Part shown: positions 7,715-16,459 of the stretch, piece by piece
Layout of the letters: the number at the start of each line of letters is the position of its first letter
How positions within the stretch are numbered: the stretch's first letter is position 1
NCBI RefSeq assembly: GCF_000686725.1
Contig: NZ_JMLK01000021.1
Span: 1-62,859 of the forward strand
Length of the DNA stretch: 62,859 bases
From: Clostridium akagii DSM 12554
Lineage (GTDB): Bacteria > Bacillota > Clostridia > Clostridiales > Clostridiaceae
Direction of reading: 5' to 3'
Position numbers and translations under genes: made by a program
The notes under the pieces: model-generated
What the model saw: the letters and a program-made list of their open reading frames with translations, nothing else
Databases searched by the model: none
What the model was told of the DNA's origin: nothing

Positions 7715-8488
7715 ATGATTAACTATGTAAATTTTAAATGTGGAGATAATTGGTTAAGAGGAACAGTTCATATTCCAGAAATTAAAGGCAAAAGTAAATT
7801 CAAAACCGTAATTATGTTCCATGGCTTTGGTGCTAATAGAATTGAATACTTTTCCTCATTTGTTAACATGTCAAGATTATTGGAAAGGAATAATATTGCT
7901 AGTGTACGCTTTGATTTGTCAGGGCATGGTGAGAGTGACGGGGAATTCTTTGATGTTACTATATCAAATGAGGTTAATGAAGGAAAACAAATAATTGATT
8001 TCGTAAAAACTCTAGAGTTTGTTGATTCGAATAATATTAATTTAATGGGCATGAGTCTTGGTAGTGTTGTAGCTAGTATTGTAGCTGCGGAAAAAATCGA
8101 AGATGTACAATCTTTATGTATGTGGTCACCAGCAGCTGTTGTTGTAGATGAAATTAAAATAAATAAAACATTACAAGGAAAACCATATGCTAAAGAAATT
8201 AAAGAAAAAGGATATTTTGATTTCAATACTTTAAAAGTTAGCCAAGAGTTAATAGATGATGCTATAAATTTAGATATTTACGGTAGAGCTGAAAAATTTG
8301 ATAAAGATGTTCTAATAATTCATGGAGATAAAGATTGGATTGCACCAGTTAAATATGCGGAAACTTATATTGAACAATATGGTGCAAAAGCAAAGCTTGA
8401 AGTAATAAGTGGAGCAGATCATTCTTGGGGCACTGTAGATCAAAGAGAACAACTATTTAATAAAACATTAAACTTTTTCTTGAAATAA
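7715..8488 (+). CDS. Alpha/beta hydrolase, cinnamoyl/feruloyl-esterase-like
   Basis: The protein has 257 residues and no signal peptide. It has an alpha/beta-hydrolase triad: Ser114 in GMSLGS, an Asp in HGDKDW (205 or 207), and His236 in GADHSW, with the oxyanion FHGFGANR stretch near residue 35. The layout, including the FDLSGHGESDG block, matches intracellular cinnamoyl esterases of lactobacilli and clostridia, which release hydroxycinnamates from sugars. Generic carboxylesterase activity is the fallback. It is 31 bases after the symporter and so in its operon, which suggests it acts on the imported substrate. Confidence 0.75.
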   Translation: MINYVNFKCGDNWLRGTVHIPEIKGKSKFKTVIMFHGFGANRIEYFSSFVNMSRLLERNNIASVRFDLSGHGESDGEFFDVTISNEVNEGKQIIDFVKTLEFVDSNNINLMGMSLGSVVASIVAAEKIEDVQSLCMWSPAAVVVDEIKINKTLQGKPYAKEIKEKGYFDFNTLKVSQELIDDAINLDIYGRAEKFDKDVLIIHGDKDWIAPVKYAETYIEQYGAKAKLEVISGADHSWGTVDQREQLFNKTLNFFLK

Positions 8489-8492
8489 TATA

Positions 8493-8539
8493 TTAATAAG
8501 TTGTTGGATGAAAGAAATCATTAGCCAGCAACTTATTAA
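8493..8539 (+). promoter_or_regulatory. Intercistronic hairpin
   Basis: A 15-base stem with G-T pairs (8493-8507 and 8525-8539) lies between the esterase and the fructokinase leader. It lacks a downstream T run, so it is more likely an mRNA-processing or stability element than a terminator. Confidence 0.5.
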
Positions 8540-8574
8540 TTTGCATCAGAATTAAATATAGGGAGGTGAATGCT

Positions 8575-8610
8575 ATGGTTTTACTAAATCATAGCAATTT
8601 GTATGAATAA
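8575..8610 (+). CDS. 11-residue upstream ORF overlapping the fructokinase start
   Basis: The ATG at 8575 has the strongest ribosome site in the neighbourhood (GGGAGGTGA, 8561-8568). The frame encodes 11 residues (MVLLNHSNLYE) and stops at 8608-8610, overlapping the fructokinase ATG at 8603. The kinase start has no ribosome site of its own, so its translation is probably coupled to this small ORF. A product role for the peptide is not implied. Confidence 0.55.
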   Translation: MVLLNHSNLYE

Positions 8611-9580
8611 TGTATTATGTATTGGTGAAATTCTAATTGATTTTATATGTTCAGATATTAATTCGAGCATAATAACTGGAGGAAATTTCAAGAAGAAAGC
8701 TGGAGGTGCTCCTGCAAATGTTGCTTCTGCTATTTGCAAATTGGGAGGAAAGGCTTCATTTGTTGGGAAAGTTGGGGATGATGCCTTTGGTGTTTTTTTA
8801 AAAAACACATTAGAACATAACATGGTTGATACATCAATGATCGTATTAGATAAAAATGCTTATACCACACTAGCCTTTGTATCAATAAAATCAGATGGCG
8901 AAAGAGATTTTGTTTTTAATAGAGGTGCAGATGAGTTACTAAAATATGAAGAACTAGACATTAATAAAATATTTTCAAATAAAATAATACATTTTGGTTC
9001 TGCAACAGCTCTTCTAGGTGGCGAAATGAAGAATACCTATATAGATATTATGAAGAAAGCTAAAGCTAAAGGTATTTTTATATCTTTTGATCCTAACTTT
9101 AGAGACAATCTTTGGGGCTGTAGAACTAAGGAATTTATTGAACTATCTCTTGCCTGTATAGAAATTGCTGATTTCGTTAAACTCAGTGATGAGGAATTAA
9201 GATTAATAACGGGTAAAGAAAATTTAGCTGAAGGAATTGAAAGCATAGTTAAAAATAAAATTGTTGCTGTGACCTTGGGAAAAGATGGAACAATGATTTC
9301 TAATGGAAAAAGAACAGAAATTATTAATAGCATTAATGTAACATCAATTGATTCAACAGGAGCAGGGGATGCCTTTGTAGGGGGGGTACTATATAAAATA
9401 TCACAGCTAGACAATCCACATGAAATTTGCGAAGATTTCAATAAATTAAAAAGAATTATTTATTTTGGAAATAAAGTTGGGGCTAAAGTATGTACAAAAT
9501 TAGGTGCTATTTCTTCATTGCCAACCATTTCTGAGGTGGAAAATAAAAATGAAGATAAATTAGAATTACAGGTTGAATAG
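8603..9580 (+). CDS. Fructokinase-like PfkB carbohydrate kinase
   Basis: The protein has 325 residues of the ribokinase/PfkB fold: GEILIDFI at the start, a GGAPANVAS sugar-binding block near residue 34, FDPNFRDNLW, and the STGAGDAFVGG motif with the catalytic Asp near residue 251. This pattern is that of fructokinases. In this locus it would phosphorylate the fructose released by sucrose phosphorylase. The start is translationally coupled to the small ORF at 8575-8610. The C-terminal 25 residues are charged and extend beyond the core fold. Specificity for another ketose is possible. Confidence 0.85.
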   Translation: MNNVLCIGEILIDFICSDINSSIITGGNFKKKAGGAPANVASAICKLGGKASFVGKVGDDAFGVFLKNTLEHNMVDTSMIVLDKNAYTTLAFVSIKSDGERDFVFNRGADELLKYEELDINKIFSNKIIHFGSATALLGGEMKNTYIDIMKKAKAKGIFISFDPNFRDNLWGCRTKEFIELSLACIEIADFVKLSDEELRLITGKENLAEGIESIVKNKIVAVTLGKDGTMISNGKRTEIINSINVTSIDSTGAGDAFVGGVLYKISQLDNPHEICEDFNKLKRIIYFGNKVGAKVCTKLGAISSLPTISEVENKNEDKLELQVE

Positions 9581-9655
9581 TTTCAGTACCCAATATGCTG
9601 TAGGAGGGGTTTCAAACGTGTAACCATTTACTAAGATCCATTAGGAGAGGGAGTG

Positions 9656-11188
9656 ATGTTAATGTTAAAAACTGAGATGATTTTTGGTAACAATATGGTG
9701 ATTCAGCGACAAAAGAAGTTTAATATATGGGGAACTGGTCTATCCGGTAAATCTATCACAGGTATGATAAAAGGAAAGAAAAATGAAGTGGTAGGAGGAA
9801 TTATAGATAAAAATGGTAATTGGATGCTGGTTTTTCCGCCACTAGAAGCTGAGAGGAATTTAGAACTTACAATAACGGATGGCAACGAGACATTGACATA
9901 TGGTAACATTTGTATCGGTGAAGTGTGGGTGGCTGGTGGACAATCCAACATGGAATATTTTTTACAATATGATGCAGAAAAAGAAAGCGTTCTGGACGAA
10001 AAAATGAATACTGATATCCGTTTTTTTGATTATCCAGAAGTATCCTATGAAGGACAGCTTGAGGAACATGACTATTCCAGATTTGGCATTTGGAGAACAT
10101 GTACTAAAGAGGATTTACCTTATTTTTCTGCCGTAGGTTATTATTTTGCGGAGAATTTGCAAAAAATGCTGGACATCCCTATCGGTATAGTTGGATGTAA
10201 TTGGGGAGGTACTCCTGCCTGCGCCTGGTTGGATCCGGATTATTTAAAGGATAATGAAGGAAAAGCATGGCTTGAATCATATGAAGAAGCTGTTAGTGAT
10301 CTTAATGTTGAAGAATATAAGTCTAATTTTCATGCTAATCCTATGAATGACCATTCAAATCCATTACAAGATGAAATGATGAGCAAAATGTTTTATCCGG
10401 GACTTTCTCGTGAGGAGCAGTTAGGATTAATTCAAATGATGTCAGGTGATCAGGGTAAGATGCTTTTACCACAACCAGGACCTTATTATGAAAGGCGTCC
10501 TGGTGGATTGTATGAAGTGATGCTGAAAAAGGTTGCACATTATAACGCTCGAGGTGTCATTTGGTATCAGGGGGAAAGCGATGATGAAAAACCAGAAATT
10601 TATGGCACGGTTTTTAGTAAAATGATTGAATGCTGGCGTGACCTATGGGGAGATAAACTGACGTTCTTGTTCGTACAACTGGCTCCATTTGACCAATGGT
10701 TAATAGCTTCCGGTAAGCAATTTCCAGAACTGCGTAAGCAACAGGAACTTGTGTCTAAAACAGTACCTGATACCTGGATGATTAGTTCTTCCGATGCCGG
10801 TATGGAATGGGATATCCACCCGAAGCATAAGAAACCAATCGGTACGCGTCTAGCTCTATTGGCAAGAGGACATATTTATGGTGAAAATATATTGTGTAAT
10901 CCTCCTGAATTTTTAAATGCCAAGAGGGTTCCGGAAGGAATAAGGATTGACTTCCAAAATGCAGATGGTTTACATGTAAAAGGTAAACAGGTGAATGCAT
11001 TGTCAATTGTGAGTGTAGATGGAACAGAACTCACTCCAATGGGCGTTTCTATTTTTGAGGATGCTTTATTGATTAAGGGAGAATTCCCTGAGAAAGTATA
11101 TGTTTATTTTGCTAAGACAGGTTATTATGAAATTAATCTTTATAATAAGAACGATAATCCGATGAAACCCTTTGAAGTCATTGTATAA
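9656..11188 (+). CDS. SGNH-type O-acetylesterase (sialate O-acetylesterase family)
   Basis: The protein has about 510 residues. The central SGNH domain has the nucleophile in VAGGQSNME (near residue 99), the IGIVGCNWGGTPA oxyanion block, and IWYQGESDD. It ends in a beta-rich C-terminal domain, as in SASA-family acetylesterases. There is no signal peptide, so it is cytosolic. The family removes O-acetyl groups from sugars. The AGGAG at 9643-9647 best fits ATG 9656; GTG 9653 and ATG 9662 are alternatives. Base use is slightly richer in G+C than its neighbours, hinting at separate acquisition. It follows fructokinase in the same direction. Confidence 0.8.
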   Translation: MLMLKTEMIFGNNMVIQRQKKFNIWGTGLSGKSITGMIKGKKNEVVGGIIDKNGNWMLVFPPLEAERNLELTITDGNETLTYGNICIGEVWVAGGQSNMEYFLQYDAEKESVLDEKMNTDIRFFDYPEVSYEGQLEEHDYSRFGIWRTCTKEDLPYFSAVGYYFAENLQKMLDIPIGIVGCNWGGTPACAWLDPDYLKDNEGKAWLESYEEAVSDLNVEEYKSNFHANPMNDHSNPLQDEMMSKMFYPGLSREEQLGLIQMMSGDQGKMLLPQPGPYYERRPGGLYEVMLKKVAHYNARGVIWYQGESDDEKPEIYGTVFSKMIECWRDLWGDKLTFLFVQLAPFDQWLIASGKQFPELRKQQELVSKTVPDTWMISSSDAGMEWDIHPKHKKPIGTRLALLARGHIYGENILCNPPEFLNAKRVPEGIRIDFQNADGLHVKGKQVNALSIVSVDGTELTPMGVSIFEDALLIKGEFPEKVYVYFAKTGYYEINLYNKNDNPMKPFEVIV

Positions 11189-11237
11189 CATGATAATTCA
11201 TTAACTTATTTGTATAAATATCTGATTTATAGTTGGG

Positions 11238-11263
11238 CTACTCTATAAAATGTAGAGTAGTTT
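11238..11263 (+). terminator. Small hairpin after the acetylesterase
   Basis: An eight-base stem (CTACTCTA with its complement) and a seven-base loop are followed by a short T-rich stretch. It may be a weak terminator. Confidence 0.5.
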
Positions 11264-11311
11264 GTAGTAGGAATTTGTTTAAAAAAGTATTTATTGAAAG
11301 GATTTTATATT

Positions 11312-12181
11312 ATGAAGGTAAAACAAATTATAGATGGAATTATAAACAAGTTTGGTGGCGTTAAATTTGAACAAACTTGTGACCAACTTATGAGCGGTAG
11401 TTTTGATACAGAAGTAACAGGTGTTGTAACTACATTTATGGCTACGGTAGATGTAATCAATGAAGCAATTGATTGCGGGGCCAATTTTATTATTACTCAT
11501 GAACCAACATACTATACTGGATTAGATCAAACGGAATGGTTAAAGGGAGACCCAATATACGAAGAAAAGAAAAAAATACTAGAAGAACACGGTATTGCAA
11601 TTTGGCGTTTCCATGATCATATGCATGCAGCACCTACTGATTTAATCTATGATGGTTTATTAAAGGAGCTAGGCTGGGAAGATTACGTGATTAAAGGAAT
11701 ACAATCTTCACATTGTCAGGAGATAAAAAAAATGCCTTTCAAAGGATTGGAAGAAGTTTTTAAAGAAAATCCACATTGCTATGAGATACCAGAAATATCT
11801 TTGAAAGAATTAGCAGAAAATTTCAAAAAAAAATTAGGAATTGATGCGATTCAAATTGTAGGATCTCCTAATACTAAATGTAGAAGAGTTGGTATTTTGG
11901 TTGGTGGGGTAAGTTTAGGAATAGGTGGAGAAGAAATTCCTATGGTCCTAATGAAAGAGCAGAACCTAGATGCTATTGTGTGCGGTGATATCATAGAATG
12001 GACATTATGTCCATATATTCGTGATGCTACTTCTTTGGGAATGAATAAAGCTATGCTTGTTTTAGGACATGAACGCAGCGAAGAACCTGGAATGAAGTAT
12101 ATGGCTGAATGGTTAGCTCCAATGCTGAAAGATACTCCAGTACGATTTGTGGATGCAAAAGAACCATTTAAATATTTGTGA
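11312..12181 (+). CDS. Nif3-like dinuclear metal protein (GTP cyclohydrolase 1 type 2-like)
   Basis: The protein has 289 residues with the Nif3/YbgI hallmarks: TFMATVDVINEAIDCGANFIITHEP near residues 44-68, FHDHMHAAPTD near residue 100, and a late GDIIEW region. The family holds two metal ions in a toroidal hexamer and its activity is unsettled. An ATG with AAAGGATT upstream sits at 11312; an in-frame TTG 18 bases earlier overlaps the ribosome site. Nif3 paralogues embedded in sugar operons are not housekeeping copies, so a hydrolase role here is inferred from position only. Confidence 0.75.
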   Translation: MKVKQIIDGIINKFGGVKFEQTCDQLMSGSFDTEVTGVVTTFMATVDVINEAIDCGANFIITHEPTYYTGLDQTEWLKGDPIYEEKKKILEEHGIAIWRFHDHMHAAPTDLIYDGLLKELGWEDYVIKGIQSSHCQEIKKMPFKGLEEVFKENPHCYEIPEISLKELAENFKKKLGIDAIQIVGSPNTKCRRVGILVGGVSLGIGGEEIPMVLMKEQNLDAIVCGDIIEWTLCPYIRDATSLGMNKAMLVLGHERSEEPGMKYMAEWLAPMLKDTPVRFVDAKEPFKYL

Positions 12182-12229
12182 TAAATAAAATAAATTAATA
12201 GTTCAACATATTATAGGAGATGAAATAAA

Positions 12230-13030
12230 ATGGCTTTTTTACAAGTAAACTTTTTTTCAAAATGTTTAAAGAGACTAGTTACATTTAATGCGCTTATACC
12301 TATTGATACATTTGAGATACCGGGTCAAGAGAAAATTGAAAGGGGACCAATGAAAACTCTATACCTTTTACATGGTTACTCGGGAAATCATATGGACTGG
12401 GTTTGTGGCTCTAAAATCCAAGAATTATCACTAATACATAATATAGCAGTATTTATGCCCTCTGTCGAAAATAATTTTTATTTAGATGATATTGATAAAG
12501 GGGAACTATTTGCAGAATTTGTTGGGAATGAGCTAGTAGAATTTACACGTAAGATGTTTCTACTTTCAGATAAAAGAGAAGATACATTTATAGGTGGATT
12601 ATCTATGGGTGGATATGGAGCAATTCGAAATGGACTAAAATATTCTCAAAAATTTAGTCGCATAATAGCATTATCTTCTGCTCTTATAACTTACAATATT
12701 GCTGGGATTACTAGCGATTATAAAGATGAAGTTGCAGACTATAAATATTATACAAGGGTTTTTGGTGATTTAAATAAACTTCTAGGCAGTGATAAAGATC
12801 CACAGGCACTTATAATTAATCTAAAGAAGAAAGATGATTATATTCCTAAAATATATATGGCTTGTGGTACTGAAGATTTTTTGCTAGAAGTAAATCATAG
12901 CTATCGGGATTTCTTAATTTCACAGAAGATAGAGCATACGTATGTTGAAAGTACTGGTATTCATAACTGGGATTTTTGGAATGAATATATTGAAAAAGCA
13001 ATTATATGGGCAATGGAAAAAGATTCATGA
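12230..13030 (+). CDS. Esterase-D/tributyrin-esterase family hydrolase
   Basis: The protein has 266 residues of the putative-esterase (PF00756-like) alpha/beta fold: [17 protein letters not shown] near residue 40, the nucleophile elbow GLSMGGYGA near residue 125, an Asp in CGTEDFLL, and the final His in GIHNWDFW. There is no signal peptide. It resembles tributyrin and acetyl esterases (EstA type) that act on short acyl esters. It is the third esterase in the locus and belongs to a family unrelated to the other two. Its stop codon overlaps the next start as ATGA, so translation is coupled. Confidence 0.85.
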   Translation: MAFLQVNFFSKCLKRLVTFNALIPIDTFEIPGQEKIERGPMKTLYLLHGYSGNHMDWVCGSKIQELSLIHNIAVFMPSVENNFYLDDIDKGELFAEFVGNELVEFTRKMFLLSDKREDTFIGGLSMGGYGAIRNGLKYSQKFSRIIALSSALITYNIAGITSDYKDEVADYKYYTRVFGDLNKLLGSDKDPQALIINLKKKDDYIPKIYMACGTEDFLLEVNHSYRDFLISQKIEHTYVESTGIHNWDFWNEYIEKAIIWAMEKDS

Positions 13031-13866
13031 CCACCGGCGAAATATTTGATAATGAGATATTCAACTCGTTTAATAATTTACTCGATTATATTCAATATTT
13101 TTTTGAAGATGATGTATCATTTTCAATTACAAACTTAGATACATTTATTATTCAAAAAAACAATGATAATATACCTATGAAACCTAATGTAGGTGACAAA
13201 ATTCCTAAGGGTGGAGCTATTAGTGATGCCCTAAGAACGGGTAAAATAATTACAAAAGATGTTCCTAAAGAAATTTATGGAGTACCATTTACTTCTTATG
13301 CAATTCCTATTAAAGATGAGAATGGTGAGCTAGCAGGCTGTATAGTTCTTGCAAAGAGTATGGTTAAGAAAAATGATGTTAATAATCAGATCCATACTGT
13401 AGCTTTTGCGGTGGAACAAATATCTATAGCAATCAATAATCTATCCTCTGGTATACAAAAGGTGGAGGATATGAATAATGATATATTGGAAAAAGTTCAT
13501 GAATCAGATATTGGTGCTAAAAATACTGATGAAATATTAAATTTTATAAGGGGTATAGCTACTAATACAAATATGTTGGGCTTAAACGCAGCAATCGAAG
13601 CCTCAAGAGCTGGTGAATATGGAAGAGGGTTCAGTGTAGTGGCCACAGAAATAAGAAAGCTATCTGGTTCAACTGGGGAGTCTATTAAAGAAATAGATTC
13701 TGTGTTAAAAAAAGTAAAATTATCAATAGGAAGTATAAATAAAATGATAATAAAGTCAAATGAAGTATTTACAGATGAAGCAACGAATATTCAGCAGATT
13801 GCCACATCTATTGAAGAACTTAATACTGCTACACATAGTTTAGAAGAATTAGCTAAAAAAATATAA
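13027..13866 (+). CDS. Soluble methyl-accepting-chemotaxis-like protein
   Basis: The protein has 279 residues. The N-terminal 120 residues resemble a small PAS/GAF-like sensory module ([20 protein letters not shown]). Residues about 125-279 are a short chemoreceptor signalling coiled coil with the hairpin tip [20 protein letters not shown]. There is no transmembrane segment, so it is cytosolic. The signalling domain is truncated relative to canonical receptors. The ATG at 13027 overlaps the esterase stop (ATGA), which ties it to the sugar operon. It may sense an intracellular product of that pathway. Confidence 0.8.
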   Translation: MTTGEIFDNEIFNSFNNLLDYIQYFFEDDVSFSITNLDTFIIQKNNDNIPMKPNVGDKIPKGGAISDALRTGKIITKDVPKEIYGVPFTSYAIPIKDENGELAGCIVLAKSMVKKNDVNNQIHTVAFAVEQISIAINNLSSGIQKVEDMNNDILEKVHESDIGAKNTDEILNFIRGIATNTNMLGLNAAIEASRAGEYGRGFSVVATEIRKLSGSTGESIKEIDSVLKKVKLSIGSINKMIIKSNEVFTDEATNIQQIATSIEELNTATHSLEELAKKI

Positions 13867-14008
13867 TGAATTAATGAGTTATTTGCTTGATAATTATTAA
13901 TTAAACTGCATTAGGCATCTTCAAAAAAATTAGAAAAGATTTGTTGGCAAAATCATATTTTTTAAATTTAAATTTCCTGACTTTTTTATGACAGAACTAT
14001 TTTGGGAT
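13867..14008. other. Intergenic after the sugar locus
   Basis: No gene. AATTTCCTGACTTTTTTAT near 13974 matches a stretch near 3168, so sequences on both sides of the sugar locus are related. Confidence 0.5.
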
Positions 14009-14178
14009 CATCAAGAAAAGTATGGAAAAATACTATAGAATCAAATATTTCATTGGAGACTACTTACATAAAATAGTCTCCAATTTCACGATAAAATACA
14101 ATAATTAAGATTTATAGAATACCTATATATAAGGGTTTGACCAAAGACACTAAACCACAAAATAGGTATTCATCCACA

Positions 14179-14223
14179 TTCCTAAATCGTGGGCCGGAGG
14201 TTCGAATCCTTTTAGGTGCACCA
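14179..14223 (+). pseudogene. 3' half of tRNA-Arg(CCU), probable attachment-site scar
   Basis: The 45 nt parse exactly as the anticodon loop (TTCCTAA, anticodon CCT), the 3' anticodon stem, a 5-nt variable loop, the T-arm (GGAGG/TTCGAAT/CCTTT), the acceptor strand TAGGTGC, discriminator A and CCA. The 5' half is absent, so it cannot be a functional tRNA. This is the segment that tyrosine integrases duplicate on insertion into tRNA genes. Confidence 0.75.
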
Positions 14224-14288
14224 AAAAAAAGCTTGTAGCCGAAATGGTTATAGGCTTTTATTATTTTTTGTAAAATTGGATACAAAAT

Positions 14289-14325
14289 GAAAATGAGCTA
14301 CATCAACTTGATGTGGCTTATTTTT
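14289..14325 (+). terminator. Terminator hairpin in repeat A
   Basis: AATGAGCTACATCA and a near-complement close a three-base loop, followed by TTTTTTT. The same structure occurs at about 16269-16305 in repeat B. Confidence 0.75.
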
Positions 14326-14595
14326 TTATACGTAAGTCGTCTGTCACCCGTTATACGTATATGCAGTGCTATATTTATATACTAATCTTTATTTATGAAA
14401 ATGATGTGAAAAAATTGAATATTAATTGTAAACAGTTAAAATAACCATATAGCTAACATTTTTAACAAAACCCATTGTAAACCATTTTATGAATTATTAA
14501 TATTAAGCGGTCTCAATTTATCAGATTCAAGTACACACACTTAATTTTTAAAAATCATTTTAGCAACTATTTACATTAACTTTCTTTTTAAGGGA

Positions 14596-14624
14596 TTGAC
14601 AAAAGTAATTGATATCGGTATTAT
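14596..14624 (+). promoter_or_regulatory. Promoter of the Rrf2 gene
   Basis: TTGACA (14596-14601), 17 bp, TATTAT (14619-14624), with an AAGGGGG ribosome site about 30 bp further on. The spacer contains ATTGATATCGGTAT, a weak dyad where an Rrf2 protein could bind. Confidence 0.75.
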
Positions 14625-14667
14625 TAAAGATAAATAGAGTCTGTATTATCTTTTAAGGGGGTATATT

Positions 14668-15081
14668 ATGAAATATACAAAAGCGACAAACTATGCACTG
14701 CATATTGTCGCGTATATGATTAAATATGATAAAAATGATAATTTGAGTTTACAACCATTAGCAAAACACTTGAATATGTCGGCTACCTATCTTTCAAAGA
14801 TTTTAACGCAGTTAGTAAAGGCTGATATAATTCAGTCAACTCCAGGTGTAAATGGTGGTTATACTTTGCGTAAAAAGAAAGAGGACATTTCATTTATGGA
14901 TGTAATTAATGCAACCGAAGGAACTGGGGCGTTATTTACTTGTGACTTACAAGAGGACGACAAGTGTCATATTTTTAAAGTAATGACAGAAGCAGAAAAT
15001 GTTATGGAAACGTATCTGCAAAATAAAAAGCTATATGAAGTAGTACCAAGTACAACAACCAATGGAATATGTGAGGAATAA
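14668..15081 (+). CDS. Rrf2 family transcriptional regulator
   Basis: The 137-residue protein has an N-terminal winged helix typical of Rrf2 (ALHIVAYM, MSATYLSKILTQLVKADII, GVNGGYTL). Cys92 and Cys100 lie in the region that carries cluster ligands in IscR/NsrR-like members, with Cys135 near the end, so an iron-sulfur or thiol switch is possible but not certain. It lies between two direct repeats and is followed by a methyltransferase gene, which it may control. Confidence 0.85.
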   Translation: MKYTKATNYALHIVAYMIKYDKNDNLSLQPLAKHLNMSATYLSKILTQLVKADIIQSTPGVNGGYTLRKKKEDISFMDVINATEGTGALFTCDLQEDDKCHIFKVMTEAENVMETYLQNKKLYEVVPSTTTNGICEE

Positions 15082-15312
15082 TCCTTTCATATATCCTTAA
15101 TTAATGTATAATGTTTTATATATCAATTAAGGATAATAAGAGTCTTTATTGTATACAATAAAGATATAAATTTTAATATATAAAATAAGATCTATTATAG
15201 AGCAGATTTTTCAGAAAATATACTAAAGGTAATATCAAAGCCTTTTAATATAATTAAGTAGGCGATGACTGCCATATAACAAATAAATCATTTTATCAAG
15301 AGGAGGACAAAT

Positions 15313-15909
15313 ATGAAAAAACATCAACACAATCTAAAAGAAATCCAGCGACAATTATCAAGAACAGTAGAATATTTAGACAGTCCTGAAAGAATAAAGG
15401 CTTTTCCACCAAAAGAACTATTGCAAATGCTCCCTATTAAAAAAACTGATAATATTTTAGATTTAGGTGCAGGTACAGGATATTTAGCAATTACTGCAGC
15501 TCAAATGGTTCATGGATTAGTTTATGCACTAGATATGAATTCTAAGATGCTTAGGATTATAGAGTCTAAGGCTCAAGATGAAAATATTACAAATATTCAA
15601 TTGGTTAAAGGAAGTATTGATGATATTCCACTATCAGATAATTCAATTGATATTGTACTAGCTTCATTAGTTTTACATGAAGTTAAACCGTTATCTAAGA
15701 CGCTACAGCAAATTAAACGTGTGCTTAAAGAAGATGGATATTTTCTATGTGTCGAATTTGAAAAAACAGAAAGTGCTACTGATGGCCCCCCAATGCATAT
15801 AAGAATTCCTTCATCGATTATGGAAGAGGAATTAATAAATGCTGGATTTAGTATAATACAAAAATTATTTCCAAGTGATATTTTATATATTTTTATTGTT
15901 AAAAGATAA
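15313..15909 (+). CDS. Class I SAM-dependent methyltransferase
   Basis: The protein has 198 residues. Motif I is LDLGAGTGYLAI near residue 55, an acidic ribose ligand follows in YALDMN, and the later blocks are ASLVLHEV and FLCVEF. This is a small-molecule type (Methyltransf_11/25-like). The substrate is unknown. It has its own AGAGGAGG site and lies 230 bases after the Rrf2 gene, with no obvious terminator between. Both genes lie between the two long direct repeats and look like passengers of an integrated element. Confidence 0.85.
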   Translation: MKKHQHNLKEIQRQLSRTVEYLDSPERIKAFPPKELLQMLPIKKTDNILDLGAGTGYLAITAAQMVHGLVYALDMNSKMLRIIESKAQDENITNIQLVKGSIDDIPLSDNSIDIVLASLVLHEVKPLSKTLQQIKRVLKEDGYFLCVEFEKTESATDGPPMHIRIPSSIMEEELINAGFSIIQKLFPSDILYIFIVKR

Positions 15910-15999
15910 GATTGTTCTCGTTGCAGTCTAAAATCCCTATACATTTAGGTACTAATTAAAAACAAGGTAATGGATAAAAATGTAAAACAATATAGGAAG

Positions 16000-16430
16000 C
16001 ATCAAGACAAGTATAGAATCAAATATTTAATTGGAGACTACTCACATAAAATAGTCTCCAATTTCACGATAAAATACAGTAATTAAGATTTATAAAATGG
16101 ATATATATAAGGCTTTAACGAAAGGCACTAAAGAGTGAAATAGGTACTCATCCACATTCCTAAACCTTGAACCGGAGGTTCGAATCCTCTTAGGTGCACC
16201 AACACAAAACTTATAGCCTCAATGGTTATGGGCTTTTATTATTTTTTGGGAAATTGAGTACAAAATAAAAATGAGCTACATCAACTTGATGTGGCTCATT
16301 TTTTTATACGTAAGTCGTCTGTCACCCGTTATACGTATAGGCAATGCTATATTTATATACTAATCTTTATTTATGAAAATGATGTGAAAAAATTAAATAT
16401 TGATTGTAAACAGTTAAAATAACCATATAG
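16000..16430. repeat. Long direct repeat, copy B
   Basis: This matches 14009-14452 across its length, with a roughly 13-nt deletion near its left end. The two copies are in direct orientation, 1.55 kb apart. Confidence 0.85.
16157..16201 (+). pseudogene. 3' half of tRNA-Arg(CCU), second copy
   Basis: Same 45-nt parse as 14179-14223: loop TTCCTAA, T-arm GGAGG/TTCGAAT/CCTCT, acceptor TAGGTGC, A, CCA. It differs mainly in the anticodon stem and variable loop. The T-stem here is better paired than in copy A. Confidence 0.75.
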
Positions 16431-16459
16431 ATTGATATTTACGAAAAAAGCCACATCAA

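Larger units (their letters stand above)
14009..14452. repeat. Long direct repeat, copy A
   Basis: About 444 nt match 16000-16430 at roughly 85-90 percent. Each copy holds an A/T-rich hairpin (GGAGACTA...TAGTCTCC), the tRNA-Arg(CCU) 3' half, two terminator-like hairpins and a tail ending near ATAACCATATAG. The pair flanks the Rrf2/methyltransferase segment. No integrase gene is visible between them. Confidence 0.85.

Noticed and set aside
14179-14223. A functional tRNA
   Set aside because: Only the half from the anticodon loop to CCA is present; no 5' acceptor, D-arm or 5' anticodon stem lies upstream at either copy.
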